A DNA stretch of 64,000 nucleotides. Source: Stenotrophomonas sp. ZAC14D1_NAIMI4_1. GTDB lineage: Bacteria > Pseudomonadota > Gammaproteobacteria > Xanthomonadales > Xanthomonadaceae. Numbering within the stretch: position 1 is the stretch's first letter; each line of letters begins with the position of its first letter. The stretch is taken from assembly GCF_003086775.1 (NCBI RefSeq), contig NZ_CP026001.1, positions 3,748,125 to 3,812,124 on the forward strand, read 5' to 3'. The notes below the pieces were generated by a model. It searched no databases, was not told where the DNA came from, and saw only the letters and a program-made list of their open reading frames with translations. A program made the position numbers and the translations under genes. This document shows, one piece after another, positions 1-10,321 of this stretch.

Positions 1-1271
1 GACTGCAGCTGCGCCAGCAACGCGTCGGTGTCCGGCACGGCATGGGCCTGGCCACGCACGGCAGCGATCACCGCTGCGGCATCCCAGGCCAGTTCCGGCC
101 GGTGCAGGAACACCACTTCGTCGGCCAGTCCCAGCGACGGCGCCAGCGCCTGCGCGTGCGCACCCAGCCGCATCGAATTGCTGCGCGGCTCCATCGCCAC
201 CACGATACGCGCGTCGCCGACCTTGGCACGCAGGCCTTCGAGCGTGGTCGCGATCGCCGTGGGGTGGTGGGCGAAATCATCGTAGACGGTGATGCCGTCG
301 TGGCTGCCGATCACTTCCATGCGGCGCTTGACGCTGCGGAAGCGCGCCAGCGCGGGGATCACCTCGGCGGGGGCCACGCCCACCGCATGTGCGGCGGCCA
401 GCGCGGCCAGGCCATTGAGCACGTTGTGGCGGCCCAGCAGTGACCAGTGCACATCGCCCAGCGCTTGCCCACGGTGATGCACGCGGAACGCGCTGCCATC
501 GGCGGCCAGCAGCTCGGCATGCCATTCCAGCGCCGGGTCGAAACCGAAGCGCTCGACCGGGGTCCAGCAGCCCATCTGCAGCACCTTGGCCAGGTGCGCG
601 TCCTCGCCATTGACGATCAGGCGGCCACGCGCGGGCACCGTGCGCACCAGGTGGTGGAACTGGCGCTCGATGGCCTCCACGTCCGGGAAGATGTCGGCGT
701 GGTCGTATTCGAGGTTGTTGAGGATGGCCACCAGCGGCCGGTAGTGCACGAACTTGCTGCGCTTGTCGAAGAAGGCGGTGTCGTACTCATCGGCCTCGAC
801 CACGAACTCGCGGCCCTGGCCCAGGCGGGCGGAGACGCCGAAATCCTCGGCCACGCCACCGATCAGGAAGCCCGGCGAGCGCCCGGCGCTTTCCAGCAGC
901 CAGGTGAGGATGGTCGTGGTGGTGGTCTTGCCGTGGGTGCCGGCCACGGCCAGCGTGTCGCGACCCGGCAGGACCTGCTCGGACAGCCACTGGGCGCCGG
1001 AGATATAGCGCTGGCCGGCATCGAGCACGGCTTCCACGGCCGGATTGCCGCGCGACAGGGCGTTGCCGATCACCACCTCGGCGGTGCCCGGCGGCACGCT
1101 GTCGGCGCGGTAGCCCTGGTCCAGGGCGATGCCCAGCTGCTCCAGCTGGGTGGACATCGGCGGATAGATGGCCTGGTCGCTGCCGCTGACCGTGTGGCCC
1201 AGTTCCCGTGCCAGGGCGGCCACGCCACCCATGAAGGTGCCGGCGATTGCAAGGATATGTACGCTGCTCAT
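1..1271 (-). CDS. mpl: UDP-N-acetylmuramate:tripeptide ligase Mpl (C-terminus off the window)
   Basis: This cytoplasmic Mur-ligase-family enzyme reattaches recovered murein tripeptide (L-Ala-gamma-D-Glu-meso-Dap) to UDP-MurNAc in peptidoglycan recycling. The reading begins MSSVHILAIAGTFMGGVA, an N-terminal Rossmann-like domain, and continues to the ATP-binding loop GTHGKTTTTTIL near residue 110. Further on, NNLEYDHADIF and FGFDPALEW fit the central domain and YDDFAHHPTA the ligase C-terminal region. About 423 residues are visible; the family is usually near 450-460, so only a short tail is missing at base 1. The ATG at 1271 is chosen because it immediately precedes the Rossmann strand. MurC is the nearest relative, but the N-terminal sequence favours Mpl. 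Sequence similarity is clear; function is inferred from the family. Confidence 0.93.
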   Translation of the reverse strand, partial: MSSVHILAIAGTFMGGVAALARELGHTVSGSDQAIYPPMSTQLEQLGIALDQGYRADSVPPGTAEVVIGNALSRGNPAVEAVLDAGQRYISGAQWLSEQVLPGRDTLAVAGTHGKTTTTTILTWLLESAGRSPGFLIGGVAEDFGVSARLGQGREFVVEADEYDTAFFDKRSKFVHYRPLVAILNNLEYDHADIFPDVEAIERQFHHLVRTVPARGRLIVNGEDAHLAKVLQMGCWTPVERFGFDPALEWHAELLAADGSAFRVHHRGQALGDVHWSLLGRHNVLNGLAALAAAHAVGVAPAEVIPALARFRSVKRRMEVIGSHDGITVYDDFAHHPTAIATTLEGLRAKVGDARIVVAMEPRSNSMRLGAHAQALAPSLGLADEVVFLHRPELAWDAAAVIAAVRGQAHAVPDTDALLAQLQ

Positions 1272-1601
1272 GACCGGGGATTGTGACCGATCACGGCTGT
1301 ATAGGGCCATTGTCTGCAATGGGGTCAGACAACTCCTACACCGGTTGTGAGAAAACTCCAATCGTCTGTCAGGGAATTCCCGATAGCGCGGGTATGTGAA
1401 CCCGTACACAATTCAGGAAGCCAGCCGTAGTACCCGAACCGGTCCTACTCCCCAAGAGGCCATCCCCAAGGGAGCTCATGCTGCGGAGCCCTGAGCAAGC
1501 TCATCGCTGGCACCTATGAAACGAAACAGGCCTGGTCCGCAAGGACCAGGCCTGTTTCGTCGTGGCTGCACGGTGGCCGGCACAGGGCCGGCCGACCGCC
1601 A
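1272..1601. other. Gene-free region between adk and mpl; possible sRNA
   Basis: No convincing protein-coding frame lies in these 330 bases. The left part must hold the mpl promoter (minus strand). The middle, about 1420-1515, has short C-rich runs (CTCCCCAAGAG, CATCCCCAAGGG) followed on the plus strand by a perfect 18-bp stem at 1521-1560. This resembles the layout of small regulatory RNAs with C-rich loops, but no consensus promoter was recognised. Confidence 0.3.
1521..1560. terminator. Perfect 18-bp hairpin, probable bidirectional terminator
   Basis: Arms 1521-1538 and 1543-1560 are exact inverse complements around a GCAA tetraloop. The stem includes AAACAGG/CCTGTTT, so each strand gives a short U-rich 3' side. 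It sits 42 bp beyond the adk stop and would end adk transcripts on the minus strand. It would also end any plus-strand RNA started in the gap. Confidence 0.7.
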
Positions 1602-2165
1602 TCAGCCCTTGATCGCCGCCAGGATGCGGGCTTCGATCTCGTCCAGGTCACCGACGCCATCGACGCGGGCCAAGGTGCCACGGCCGGCGTAGAAGTCGAC
1701 CACCGGGGCGGTCTGGTCGTTGTAGACCTGCAGGCGCTGGCGCACCGCTTCCGGGTTGTCGTCGGCGCGGCCCTGTTCCTGGGCGCGGCCGGCGATGCGC
1801 TCGACCAGCAGCTCGGTGGCCACGTCCAGCTGCACCACGGCATCCAGCGGCTGGCCGATCTTGGCCAGCAGGCCGTCCATCGCATTGGCCTGGGCCACAT
1901 TGCGCGGGTAGCCGTCCAGGATGAAGCCCTTGGCGACATCGGCCTGGGTCAGGCGCGACTCCAGCATGCCCAGCAGGATGTCGTCGGACACCAGGTTGCC
2001 GGCATCCATCACCGCCTTGGCCTGCTTGCCCAGCTCCGAGCCCGCGGCGATTTCCGCGCGCAGCATGTCACCGGTCGAAATATGGGCGATGCCCAGCTTT
2101 TCCTTCAGGCGCGTCGCCTGCGTCCCCTTGCCCGAACCGGGCGGTCCCAACAGAACCAATCGCAT
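1602..2165 (-). CDS. adk: Adenylate kinase
   Basis: Catalyses ATP + AMP to 2 ADP in the cytoplasm, keeping adenylate pools balanced. The protein has 187 residues and starts MRLVLLGPPGSGKGTQ, giving the Walker A loop GPPGSGKGT at residues 7-15. The AMP-binding stretch (STGDMLR, GFILDGYPRN) and the R-Q-R motif (EAVRQRLQVYN) follow. The length matches the short type without a full zinc-binding LID, as in Xanthomonadaceae. The ATG at 2165 is preceded on the minus strand by GGAGTCAGG; an upstream in-frame extension lacks conserved sequence. It diverges from pfp across about 136 bp, and a strong hairpin follows the stop. Confidence 0.97.
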   Translation of the reverse strand: MRLVLLGPPGSGKGTQATRLKEKLGIAHISTGDMLRAEIAAGSELGKQAKAVMDAGNLVSDDILLGMLESRLTQADVAKGFILDGYPRNVAQANAMDGLLAKIGQPLDAVVQLDVATELLVERIAGRAQEQGRADDNPEAVRQRLQVYNDQTAPVVDFYAGRGTLARVDGVGDLDEIEARILAAIKG

Positions 2166-2301
2166 TGACCTGACTCCAACGTGTTGAAAACAAAGAAAGT
2201 TCGCGCCCCGGACGGACCGGTATCGCTGCACCGCAATAGCGCCACTTTAGCGCATACGGGTAATGTCACTGCAATGTCCCCCTCACCGAGCAGGTAGAAG
2301 C

Positions 2302-3558
2302 ATGCGCAACGGTACCCTCCTCTACGCCCAGTCCGGCGGCGTCACGGCGGTCATCAACGCCACCGCAGCGGCGGTCATCGAGCAGGCCCGGGCCAAGGGC
2401 ATCAAGGTCCTGGCCGCCCGCAACGGCATCCTCGGCGCCCTGCGCGAGGAGCTGATCGACACCAGCAAGGAGAGTGCCGCCGCCATCCGCGCCCTGGCCC
2501 ACACCCCGGGCGGCGCCTTCGGGTCGTGCCGGGTCAAGCTGAAATCGCTGGAGGCCGACCGGGCCCGTTACGACCGCCTGCTGGAGGTACTGCGCGCCCA
2601 CGACGTGCGCTGGTTCCTCTACAACGGCGGCAACGACTCGGCCGACACCGCGCTGAAGGTCTCGCTGCTGGCCAAGGCCTCCGGCTACGACCTGACCTGC
2701 ATCGGCGTACCCAAGACCATCGACAACGACCTGGCCGTGACCGACACCTGCCCGGGCTTCGGCTCGGCGGCCAAGTACACCGCGGTTTCCGTGCGCGAGG
2801 CCGCGCTGGACGTGGCGGCGATGGCCGAGACCTCCACCCGCGTCTTCATCTACGAAGCAATGGGCCGCCATGCCGGCTGGCTGGCCGCCGCCGCGGGCCT
2901 GGCCGGCAACGGCGAGGACGAGGCCCCGCACATCATCCTGCTGCCCGAGCGTGCCTATGACGAGGCCACCTTCCTGGCCAAGGTCAAGGCCGTGGTCGAG
3001 CGCGTCGGCTACTGCGTGGTGGTGGCCTCCGAAGGCATCGCCACCGCCGACGGCCGCTTCGTCGCCGATGCCGGCGGCAGCAAGGACTCCTTCGGCCATT
3101 CGCAGCTGGGCGGCGTCGCCGCGCACCTGGCGGGCCGGGTCAAGGACCAGCTGGGCCTCAAGGTGCACTGGGCCCTGCCCGATTACCTGCAGCGCTCGGC
3201 CCGGCACCTGGCCAGCAAGACCGACTGGGAACAGGCGCAGGCGGTGGGCAAGGCGGCCGTGCAGCTGGCACTGAAGGGCCAGAACGGGGTGATGCCGGTG
3301 ATCGTGCGCAGCAGCGATGCACCCTACCGCTGGAAGATCGAGGCCGCGCCGCTGGCGAAGATCGCCAACCACGAGAAGAAGATGCCCGCCAGCTTCATCC
3401 GCCGCGATGGTTTCGGCATCACCGCCAAGGCGCGCGCCTATCTGTCGCCGCTGATCAAGGGCGAAGCCCCCCTGCCCTACGGCAGCGACGGCCTGCCGAA
3501 GTACGTCACCCTCAAGAACGTGGCGGTGAAGCAGAAGCTGGCCGCCTTCGAAGGTTGA
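2302..3558 (+). CDS. pfp: Pyrophosphate-dependent 6-phosphofructokinase
   Basis: Phosphorylates fructose 6-phosphate using inorganic pyrophosphate, reversibly, in glycolysis/gluconeogenesis. The 418-residue protein shows the PFK fold: YAQSGGVTAVINA near the N-terminus, GGNDS near residue 108 where ATP-type enzymes have GGDGS, and PKTIDND at about 136-142 with the Lys expected for the PPi type. MGRHAGWLA and EAMGRH contribute to the sugar-phosphate site. The ATG at 2302 is preceded by GGTAG; a longer frame upstream has no family resemblance. It lies 2.4 kb upstream of the membrane pyrophosphatase hppA on the same strand, and both act on the same PPi pool. A hairpin follows at 3579-3609. Confidence 0.94.
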   Translation: MRNGTLLYAQSGGVTAVINATAAAVIEQARAKGIKVLAARNGILGALREELIDTSKESAAAIRALAHTPGGAFGSCRVKLKSLEADRARYDRLLEVLRAHDVRWFLYNGGNDSADTALKVSLLAKASGYDLTCIGVPKTIDNDLAVTDTCPGFGSAAKYTAVSVREAALDVAAMAETSTRVFIYEAMGRHAGWLAAAAGLAGNGEDEAPHIILLPERAYDEATFLAKVKAVVERVGYCVVVASEGIATADGRFVADAGGSKDSFGHSQLGGVAAHLAGRVKDQLGLKVHWALPDYLQRSARHLASKTDWEQAQAVGKAAVQLALKGQNGVMPVIVRSSDAPYRWKIEAAPLAKIANHEKKMPASFIRRDGFGITAKARAYLSPLIKGEAPLPYGSDGLPKYVTLKNVAVKQKLAAFEG

Positions 3559-3578
3559 TCCACGTCACAACTTGCAGC

Positions 3579-3609
3579 CAAGGGCTCTTTCCAGCGGAAA
3601 GGGCCCTTG
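3579..3609 (+). terminator. Hairpin after pfp
   Basis: CAAGGGCTCTTTCC pairs with GGAAAGGGCCCTTG across an AGC loop with one mismatch. No clean U-tract follows. The inner CTTTCC/GGAAAG stem is the same core found in the dispersed hairpin family at 11299, 42859, 44334 and 46957. Confidence 0.45.
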
Positions 3610-3741
3610 CTGGTTGGATTGCGGCGATCTGAGAAGCAGCCCACAATCGGGGCCCGGCCCGGGGCAAGGGGCCGATGCGTGCCAACCCGTCTGTCGCCCG
3701 CTCCTGCGGGCGCGTAGTGCCACACCACAAGGACTGTATCC

Positions 3742-4536
3742 ATGAAGCGCCAGACCTTCCTCGCCGTGCTGCTGTGCACGGCTGCCGCGCCCGCGTTCGC
3801 CGCGACCTGCGAAGCCAACTTCCAGAAGAAGGGCAACCCCTTCACCGGCACCACCTTCACTTCGTCGGTCAGCCACCCGGACCTGAGCGTGGCCAGCGCC
3901 ATCGGCCAGATGCGGGTCATCGCCAAGAACGCCAACATGGACGTGCTGAGCGAGGACATCGAAGGCGGTTCGATGCTGATCGAAGAACCGGAGAGCATGG
4001 CGCACAAGCCGATCCCGATGATCATCAGCGCCACCTCCGAAGGCGGCCAGGGCACCGTTGCCATGGTGGTGAAGGTCAACAAGGGGGCCATCGCCTCGGC
4101 TGACGGCGTCCGTACCGAGATGTGCAAGCTGCTCAACCAGGTCAAGCCGGGCAAGGCCGGTGACCAGGCTGCCAAGGCCACGCCGCAGGCATCGGCAGTG
4201 ACCATTGCCGCCGACCGCTTCGGCTTCCAGCTGCGCAACCAGAACAAGGACAACCCCGCTGCGATCGAGCCGCGCTACAAGGGCAAGACCTACGTCATCA
4301 CCGGCCGCATCGCCTCGGTGCTGAAGAGCGGAGGCACCTACAACACCACCTTCGACCTGCCCAGCGATGGCAGCATCGATTTCGAGCGCGTGGCCATCTC
4401 CTGCTCGTTCGCTGCCAACCAGACCGCTTATGCGCTGTCCCTGCGCCCGCGCGAGAAGGTGACGCTGACCGGCGTGGTCGACAACTACGACCAGATCGGC
4501 CGCGTGCTGTGGCTGAAGGACTGCCGCGGCAACTGA
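3742..4536 (+). CDS. Secreted protein with a C-terminal OB-fold-like domain
   Basis: The 264-residue product begins with a clear signal peptide (MKRQTFLAVLLCTAAAPAFA, cleavage before ATCEAN). Residues about 20-130 have no family I recognise. The C-terminal half (about 155-264; YKGKTYVITGRIASVLKSGG ... EKVTLTGVVDNYDQIGRVLWLKDC) resembles the tRNA_anti-like/OB-fold domain found in exported bacterial proteins, with paired cysteines (ISCSF and KDCRGN) that could form a disulfide. The protein should act in the periplasm; its ligand is unknown. A strong terminator follows directly, so it is probably transcribed alone. The domain assignment is by pattern only. Confidence 0.8.
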   Translation: MKRQTFLAVLLCTAAAPAFAATCEANFQKKGNPFTGTTFTSSVSHPDLSVASAIGQMRVIAKNANMDVLSEDIEGGSMLIEEPESMAHKPIPMIISATSEGGQGTVAMVVKVNKGAIASADGVRTEMCKLLNQVKPGKAGDQAAKATPQASAVTIAADRFGFQLRNQNKDNPAAIEPRYKGKTYVITGRIASVLKSGGTYNTTFDLPSDGSIDFERVAISCSFAANQTAYALSLRPREKVTLTGVVDNYDQIGRVLWLKDCRGN

Positions 4537-4558
4537 CCGCCGCCGGCATCGCATGACC

Positions 4559-4595
4559 GAAGGCCCGGGCGCGCAAGTGCCCGGGCCTTCTGTTT
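4559..4595 (+). terminator. Rho-independent terminator
   Basis: GAAGGCCCGGGC (4559-4570) pairs exactly with GCCCGGGCCTTC (4579-4590) around an 8-base loop. TGTTT follows. It lies 22 bp after the stop of the OB-fold protein gene. Confidence 0.85.
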
Positions 4596-4662
4596 GCGGC
4601 CCGGTTCACGCCTGCGGCACGTCACGGGCGCGAAGATGCGGTCCTGCGCAAGGAGAAACAGC

Positions 4663-5055
4663 ATGGCCCTGCATGTGGTCCGTCTTGGCAGCCCGCGCAC
4701 GCCCGGTGAGGGCCTGCGCATCGGCACGGTGCGGCGGCCGCCACGTGGCGTGGCGCGCAGTGAATTCGCCCGGCAGGACTGGTATGACGTCTGGTTTCCG
4801 ACCCTGGCCCCCAGCCCGGAGCTGGTGAAACAGGCCCACGGGGCGACGACCGCGGCGGACTGGAATGCCTTCTTCCGCCACTACAAGGCCGAAATGAAGG
4901 CGCCCGATGCGGCGCATGCACTGGATCTGCTGGCGGCGCTGTCGCAGCACAGCGACATCGCCGTGGGGTGCTACTGCGAAGACGAGGCGCACTGCCACCG
5001 CACGGCACTGCGCGAGCTGCTGGTTGCGCGCGGGGCGAAGCTGGCCGGGGAGTAG
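4663..5055 (+). CDS. DUF488 family protein
   Basis: The 130-residue protein shows the DUF488 hallmark near its C-terminus: GCYCEDEAHCHRTALRELL, a C-x-C...CHR motif. The N-terminal part (HVVRLGSPRT) is the usual first strand. The family function is unsettled. The ATG at 4663 is favoured by AGGAG seven bases upstream; an in-frame extension upstream is not conserved. The stop codon is part of a SMAG repeat: the gene ends GGGGAG-TAG, and TAG is the last three bases of the GTAG head of the element at 5052-5074. The last codons are therefore shaped by the repeat. Confidence 0.85.
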   Translation: MALHVVRLGSPRTPGEGLRIGTVRRPPRGVARSEFARQDWYDVWFPTLAPSPELVKQAHGATTAADWNAFFRHYKAEMKAPDAAHALDLLAALSQHSDIAVGCYCEDEAHCHRTALRELLVARGAKLAGE

Positions 5056-5074
5056 ATCCACGCCATGCGTGGAT
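5052..5074 (+). repeat. SMAG element supplying the DUF488 stop codon
   Basis: 23-bp palindrome of the GTAGATCCACGCC type, GTAG head at 5052-5055, stem ATCCACG/CGTGGAT. The TAG at 5053-5055 is the in-frame stop of the preceding gene. Confidence 0.93.
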
Positions 5075-5094
5075 GAAACACGGGTGCCGACATC

Positions 5095-5117
5095 GGTGCC
5101 GACCAACGGTCGGCACC
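5095..5117. repeat. Palindrome GGTGCCGACC/GGTCGGCACC
   Basis: Two perfect 10-base arms around AAC. Partial copies of the arm flank it (GGGTGCCGACATC at 5083, GGCCGGCACCC near 5135). It lies between two convergent genes and may terminate both. Confidence 0.6.
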
Positions 5118-5153
5118 CACCGATAACTCACCGATGGCCGGCACCCACCTGTA

Positions 5154-5657
5154 TCAATTACAGGCCTTGCCTTCCACCTGCAGCTGCGCGGCGAACATCG
5201 TCACCTGCGGAATCTTGCCGGCGGCGGCCTGCTTCTTTGCCTCTTCCAGGTAGATGCGCGACTGGCCCTGGCCATCCAGCGCCTGGGTATTGTTGACCGG
5301 CAGGCGCCACACCCGCACCACTGCCTGCTGTGCCGGGCAGGCGGCATTCGGCACGCGGATCACGTCGTTGAGCTTCCAGCCCTTGTCGGCACTGGGCTGT
5401 GCCTTGACGTAATCAACGAAGCGGGCGCGCGGCTGGCACTGTTCGCTGGTACGCACGGCGGAGAAGCGGTACGGCTCGGCGGCCTGGCCGGTGAACACGC
5501 CTTCCAGCCGCGCGCAGGCCTCGGGAATCTGCCGCAGGGTGTGCACGGCGCCCACCGCCTGCGGGGCACCGACCGCCCGCTGCAGTTCAGGCGTTTCCGC
5601 GGCCAGCACGGGCATGGCCGGCACCAGGGCGGCAAGCATCAGCAGGGACAGGCGCAT
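5154..5657 (-). CDS. Small secreted protein of unknown function
   Basis: The 167-residue product has a signal peptide (MRLSLLMLAALVPAMPVLA, cleavage before AETPEL). The mature part of about 148 residues carries four cysteines (EACARL, EQCQPR, AACPAQ and the C-terminal KACN) compatible with two disulfides in the periplasm. I recognise no domain. The start at 5657 follows a weak purine-rich stretch and is fixed mainly by the signal peptide. It is convergent with the DUF488 gene and its promoter lies in the gap before hppA. Confidence 0.75.
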   Translation of the reverse strand: MRLSLLMLAALVPAMPVLAAETPELQRAVGAPQAVGAVHTLRQIPEACARLEGVFTGQAAEPYRFSAVRTSEQCQPRARFVDYVKAQPSADKGWKLNDVIRVPNAACPAQQAVVRVWRLPVNNTQALDGQGQSRIYLEEAKKQAAAGKIPQVTMFAAQLQVEGKACN

Positions 5658-5734
5658 GGGGAATCTCCGTCAGGACTGTGCGCAGGCTTGCAGAGCGTGG
5701 CTTAACGGGGTGCAAAGGATGGCGCGAAGGGGCA

Positions 5735-5757
5735 AGTCGAGCATGGCTCGACTCTAC
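5735..5757 (-). repeat. SMAG element, GTCGAGC subfamily
   Basis: AGTCGAGC-ATG-GCTCGACT followed by CTAC, that is, GTAG on the minus strand. It lies in the 266-bp gap between the secreted-protein gene and hppA. Confidence 0.85.
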
Positions 5758-5923
5758 AAGAGCCGGGACGCATACTGCGGGCACCAGGGAATGCTGAACA
5801 CCGCCATACGTCGGACGACCGTTCCGGTCGGCACGGGTTGGTTCCAGGCTGCAACCCGTCGTCCCCCTCGTGGTGCCGTTCATCGCCACTGGATGCTCAC
5901 CATCCATTCTGCGGAGGGGTCTG

Positions 5924-7947
<2,024 letters not shown>

Positions 7948-7951
<4 letters not shown>

Positions 7952-7970
7952 ATCCACGCCATGCGTGGAT
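7948..7970 (+). repeat. SMAG element supplying the hppA stop codon
   Basis: GTAG at 7948-7951 contains the in-frame TAG ending hppA (CTG-CTG-TAG). The palindrome lies between hppA and the convergent tonB, 17 bp from the tonB stop. Confidence 0.93.
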
Positions 7971-7986
7971 GGCAGGCCGGGCGGGA

Positions 7987-8706
7987 TCAGCGGCCGCGCA
8001 GGTGGAACGCCACGGGCACCATCACTTCCACCGGGTCGCCGGCCACTTCGGCCGGCGGCACCGGAACCGGGCTGGCGCGCTGCACGGTTTCCAGGGTTTC
8101 CTGGTCCAGCAACGCGAAGCCACTGCCGCGCTCGATGCGCGCGGCGGACACGCGCCCGTCGCGGTACACGGCAAACCGCACATACACCACGCCCTGCTGG
8201 CGCAGGCGCTCGGACTGGCGCGGGTAGCGCCGGTGCTGCTGCAGGTGGCCCAGCAACAGGCCCTGCCAGGTGGCGTTGGCGCGGCTGCGCTCGCCAGCGG
8301 TGGTCTGCTGCGCGGCGTATCGCGTGGCAACGTCGGCGGGAACCTCCGGCGGTGCGGTGCTGCGCTCGACATTGGCGTCCGCGCTGTCCTGCGCCGTGCT
8401 GGCCGGCACCTGCGGCTTCGGCGGCAGATCCCCCTGCGGCTGCGGCGGCACCTTGGGCACGGGCGGCGGTTGCGGCGTGGTCTCGCGGCGCTGCTGTTCC
8501 TGCTGCAGCGGCCCGGTCGGCAGCGCGCGTGGCGGTGCCGGTGGCGCCTGCACGGTCGGTGCCAGCTCCAGCATCAGCGCGGCCGGTGGCGCTGCCGTGG
8601 GCGCCGGTGTCGCGCGCGCATGCCACCACCACACGGCGCTGGCCAGCACCGCGTGTGCCAGCAGCACGATCGCCAGGCTGGTCGCCCAGCGCCGCAGCGT
8701 GCTCAT
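7987..8706 (-). CDS. tonB: TonB energy transducer
   Basis: TonB spans the periplasm and passes proton-motive energy from ExbB/ExbD to outer-membrane receptors. The 239-residue protein has an N-terminal signal-anchor (LAIVLLAHAVLASAVWWW, residues 11-28). A long Pro-rich linker follows at about 35-105, with repeated PPxP and KPQ, then a C-terminal TonB domain (LLGHLQQHRRYPRQSERLRQ ... VVYVRFAVYRDGRVSAARI). The start overlaps the exbD stop by 4 bases, so exbB-exbD-tonB form one transcript. Several tonB-like genes are usual in these genomes; which receptors this one serves is inferred from the neighbouring heme oxygenase and receptor. Confidence 0.93.
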   Translation of the reverse strand: MSTLRRWATSLAIVLLAHAVLASAVWWWHARATPAPTAAPPAALMLELAPTVQAPPAPPRALPTGPLQQEQQRRETTPQPPPVPKVPPQPQGDLPPKPQVPASTAQDSADANVERSTAPPEVPADVATRYAAQQTTAGERSRANATWQGLLLGHLQQHRRYPRQSERLRQQGVVYVRFAVYRDGRVSAARIERGSGFALLDQETLETVQRASPVPVPPAEVAGDPVEVMVPVAFHLRGR

Positions 8707-9128
8707 CGTGCGCCCTGCTCCAGGCCAACCAGGGCCACCTTCAGGTAACCCGCCGCACGCAGTGCATCGAGGGTGGCCATCAACTCGCCATAAGGCACGC
8801 GCTGGTCGGCGCGCAGGTAGATGCGCTGCTCCGCATCGCCGTGCGTGGCCGCCTGCAGCGCAGCGGACAGCCCGTCGCGCGCGACCGGCATTTCGCCCAC
8901 GCGCAGTGACAGGTCGGCCTGCACGGTCACGTACACCGGTGCCTGATCGCTGGGCGTGGCCTGCGCGCTGCTGGCCGGCAGCTGCACCGGTACCGACACG
9001 GTGGCCAGTGGCGCGGCCACCATGAAGATGATCAGCAGCACCAGCATCACGTCGATGAAGGGCGTGACATTGATCTCGTGCGCTTCTTCGGGCGTGTCGT
9101 CGCGGTCGGATGCGGTCCTGATCGCCAT
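8703..9128 (-). CDS. exbD: ExbD subunit of the TonB motor
   Basis: The 141-residue protein has the ExbD/TolR layout: short cytoplasmic N-terminus, one transmembrane helix (VMLVLLIIFMVAAP, about 28-42) and a periplasmic domain. The proton-channel Asp lies in INVTPFIDVMLVLLIIF, as required. It directly abuts exbB, whose stop is one base before this start, and overlaps tonB by 4 bases, which indicates translational coupling. Confidence 0.95.
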   Translation of the reverse strand: MAIRTASDRDDTPEEAHEINVTPFIDVMLVLLIIFMVAAPLATVSVPVQLPASSAQATPSDQAPVYVTVQADLSLRVGEMPVARDGLSAALQAATHGDAEQRIYLRADQRVPYGELMATLDALRAAGYLKVALVGLEQGAR

Positions 9129-9920
9129 TCAGTGCACCGCACGCAGTGCACTGGCCGGGGCACGCGCAGCGGCACGGTCCAGATCGCGCGAAACCAGCTG
9201 CTGCACCGCCGCCGACAGATCACCCAGCAGGCCACGCAGGCCAGCCAGCACGCGGCTGAAGTGGTTGTAGACCAGCACGGCAGGAATCGCCGCGACCAGG
9301 CCCAGAGCGGTGGCCAGCAACGCCTCGGCGATGCCCGGTGCAACCACGGCCAGGTTGGTGGTGTTGCTGTGGGCGATGCCGATGAAGCTGTTCATGATGC
9401 CCCACACGGTGCCGAACAGGCCCACGAACGGCGCCACCGCACCGATGCTGGCGAGTACGCCGATGCCGCGCCGCTGCACGCGTGCGGTGTCCAGTTCCAG
9501 CCGGTCCAGGCGTGAGGCGACGCGTTCCTTGATGCCGTCGCGGCACGCCAGGTCCTGCGACAGGCGCAGTTCGCTGCGTGCCGCCTCCAGCATCGCCGCC
9601 GCAGTGCCTTCGGCCAGCGCAGCATCCACATCGCCGGCGGGCAGGCTTGGCGCCTCCAGCAGCCGCGCGCGGGCCGCACGCAGCGCGCGCGCCTGCCGCG
9701 ACAGCTCCCAGCCCTTGGCCAGCAGCACGGTCCAGGTGGCCAGCGAAGCGACGGCAAGCAAGATCATCACGGCTTTGACCACCACGTCGGCGGCCAGGTA
9801 CATGCCCCACGGGGTCAGGGCGGAAGTGGCCAGGGGCGCCAGGTCAGCAGGCAGCATCGTCGGGGTTTCCATCAGAATCATGAGGAGACGCGCGGCGGCG
9901 GGCCGCGCGGGGTTCGGCAT
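9129..9920 (-). CDS. exbB: ExbB subunit of the TonB motor
   Basis: MotA/TolQ/ExbB-type proton-channel protein with three membrane segments: VVKAVMILLAVASLATW, APFVGLFGTVWGIMNSF and ALGLVAAIPAVLVYN. The conserved GLFGTVWGIM and ATALGLVAAIPAV motifs are intact. The ATG at 9920 has GGTGGAAGTGGACG before it; internal starts at 9881 and 9872 lack such a site but give a more usual N-terminus, so the start is uncertain by 13-16 codons. The 5' end overlaps the DUF454 gene in another frame by up to 77 bases, suggesting coupled expression with heme oxygenase upstream. Confidence 0.93.
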   Translation of the reverse strand: MPNPARPAAARLLMILMETPTMLPADLAPLATSALTPWGMYLAADVVVKAVMILLAVASLATWTVLLAKGWELSRQARALRAARARLLEAPSLPAGDVDAALAEGTAAAMLEAARSELRLSQDLACRDGIKERVASRLDRLELDTARVQRRGIGVLASIGAVAPFVGLFGTVWGIMNSFIGIAHSNTTNLAVVAPGIAEALLATALGLVAAIPAVLVYNHFSRVLAGLRGLLGDLSAAVQQLVSRDLDRAAARAPASALRAVH

Positions 9921-10308
9921 CGTCCACTTCCACCAGCGGGGTGGGATCGAGCCGGGGCGCTGGCCGGCTCAGGACGTAGCCGGCGCTGGCCGCAAAGAAC
10001 AGGCCCACGCCCAGCAGCAGCCGCCAGGACGGATGCGCGCCCCAGCAGAACAGCGCGAAGCCCACCGCCATGCCGGCGCTGGCGAACGCCTTGCCCTTGC
10101 CCGACACCGCCCCCTGCTCGCGCCACAGGCGCAGCGAGGGGCCATAGCGCGGATGGGCCAGCAGGCGCTGCTCGAACTTCGGCGAACTACGGGCGAAGCA
10201 GCCCACCGCCAGGATCAGGAAAATGGTGGTGGGCATCACCGGCAACAACGCACCGATCACGCCCAGGCCGACCATCAGCCAGCCCAGCGCGAACCAGAGC
10301 CAGCGCAT
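9844..10308 (-). CDS. DUF454 family inner-membrane protein
   Basis: The 154-residue protein starts MRWLWFALGWLMVGLGVIGA and continues LLPVMPTTIFLILAVGCFARSS, the recognisable DUF454 (YbaN-like) N-terminal pair of helices. Another hydrophobic region follows (SAGMAVGFALFCWGAH, LLLGVGLFFAASAGYVL) before an Arg-rich tail. The ATG at 10308 lies 14 bases after the heme oxygenase stop; a longer in-frame start inside that gene is less likely. DUF454 proteins are often found beside heme and iron genes, which fits here. Biochemical role unknown. Confidence 0.82.
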   Translation of the reverse strand: MRWLWFALGWLMVGLGVIGALLPVMPTTIFLILAVGCFARSSPKFEQRLLAHPRYGPSLRLWREQGAVSGKGKAFASAGMAVGFALFCWGAHPSWRLLLGVGLFFAASAGYVLSRPAPRLDPTPLVEVDDAEPRAARRRASPHDSDGNPDDAAC

Positions 10309-10321
10309 CAGCGATGGCCGC

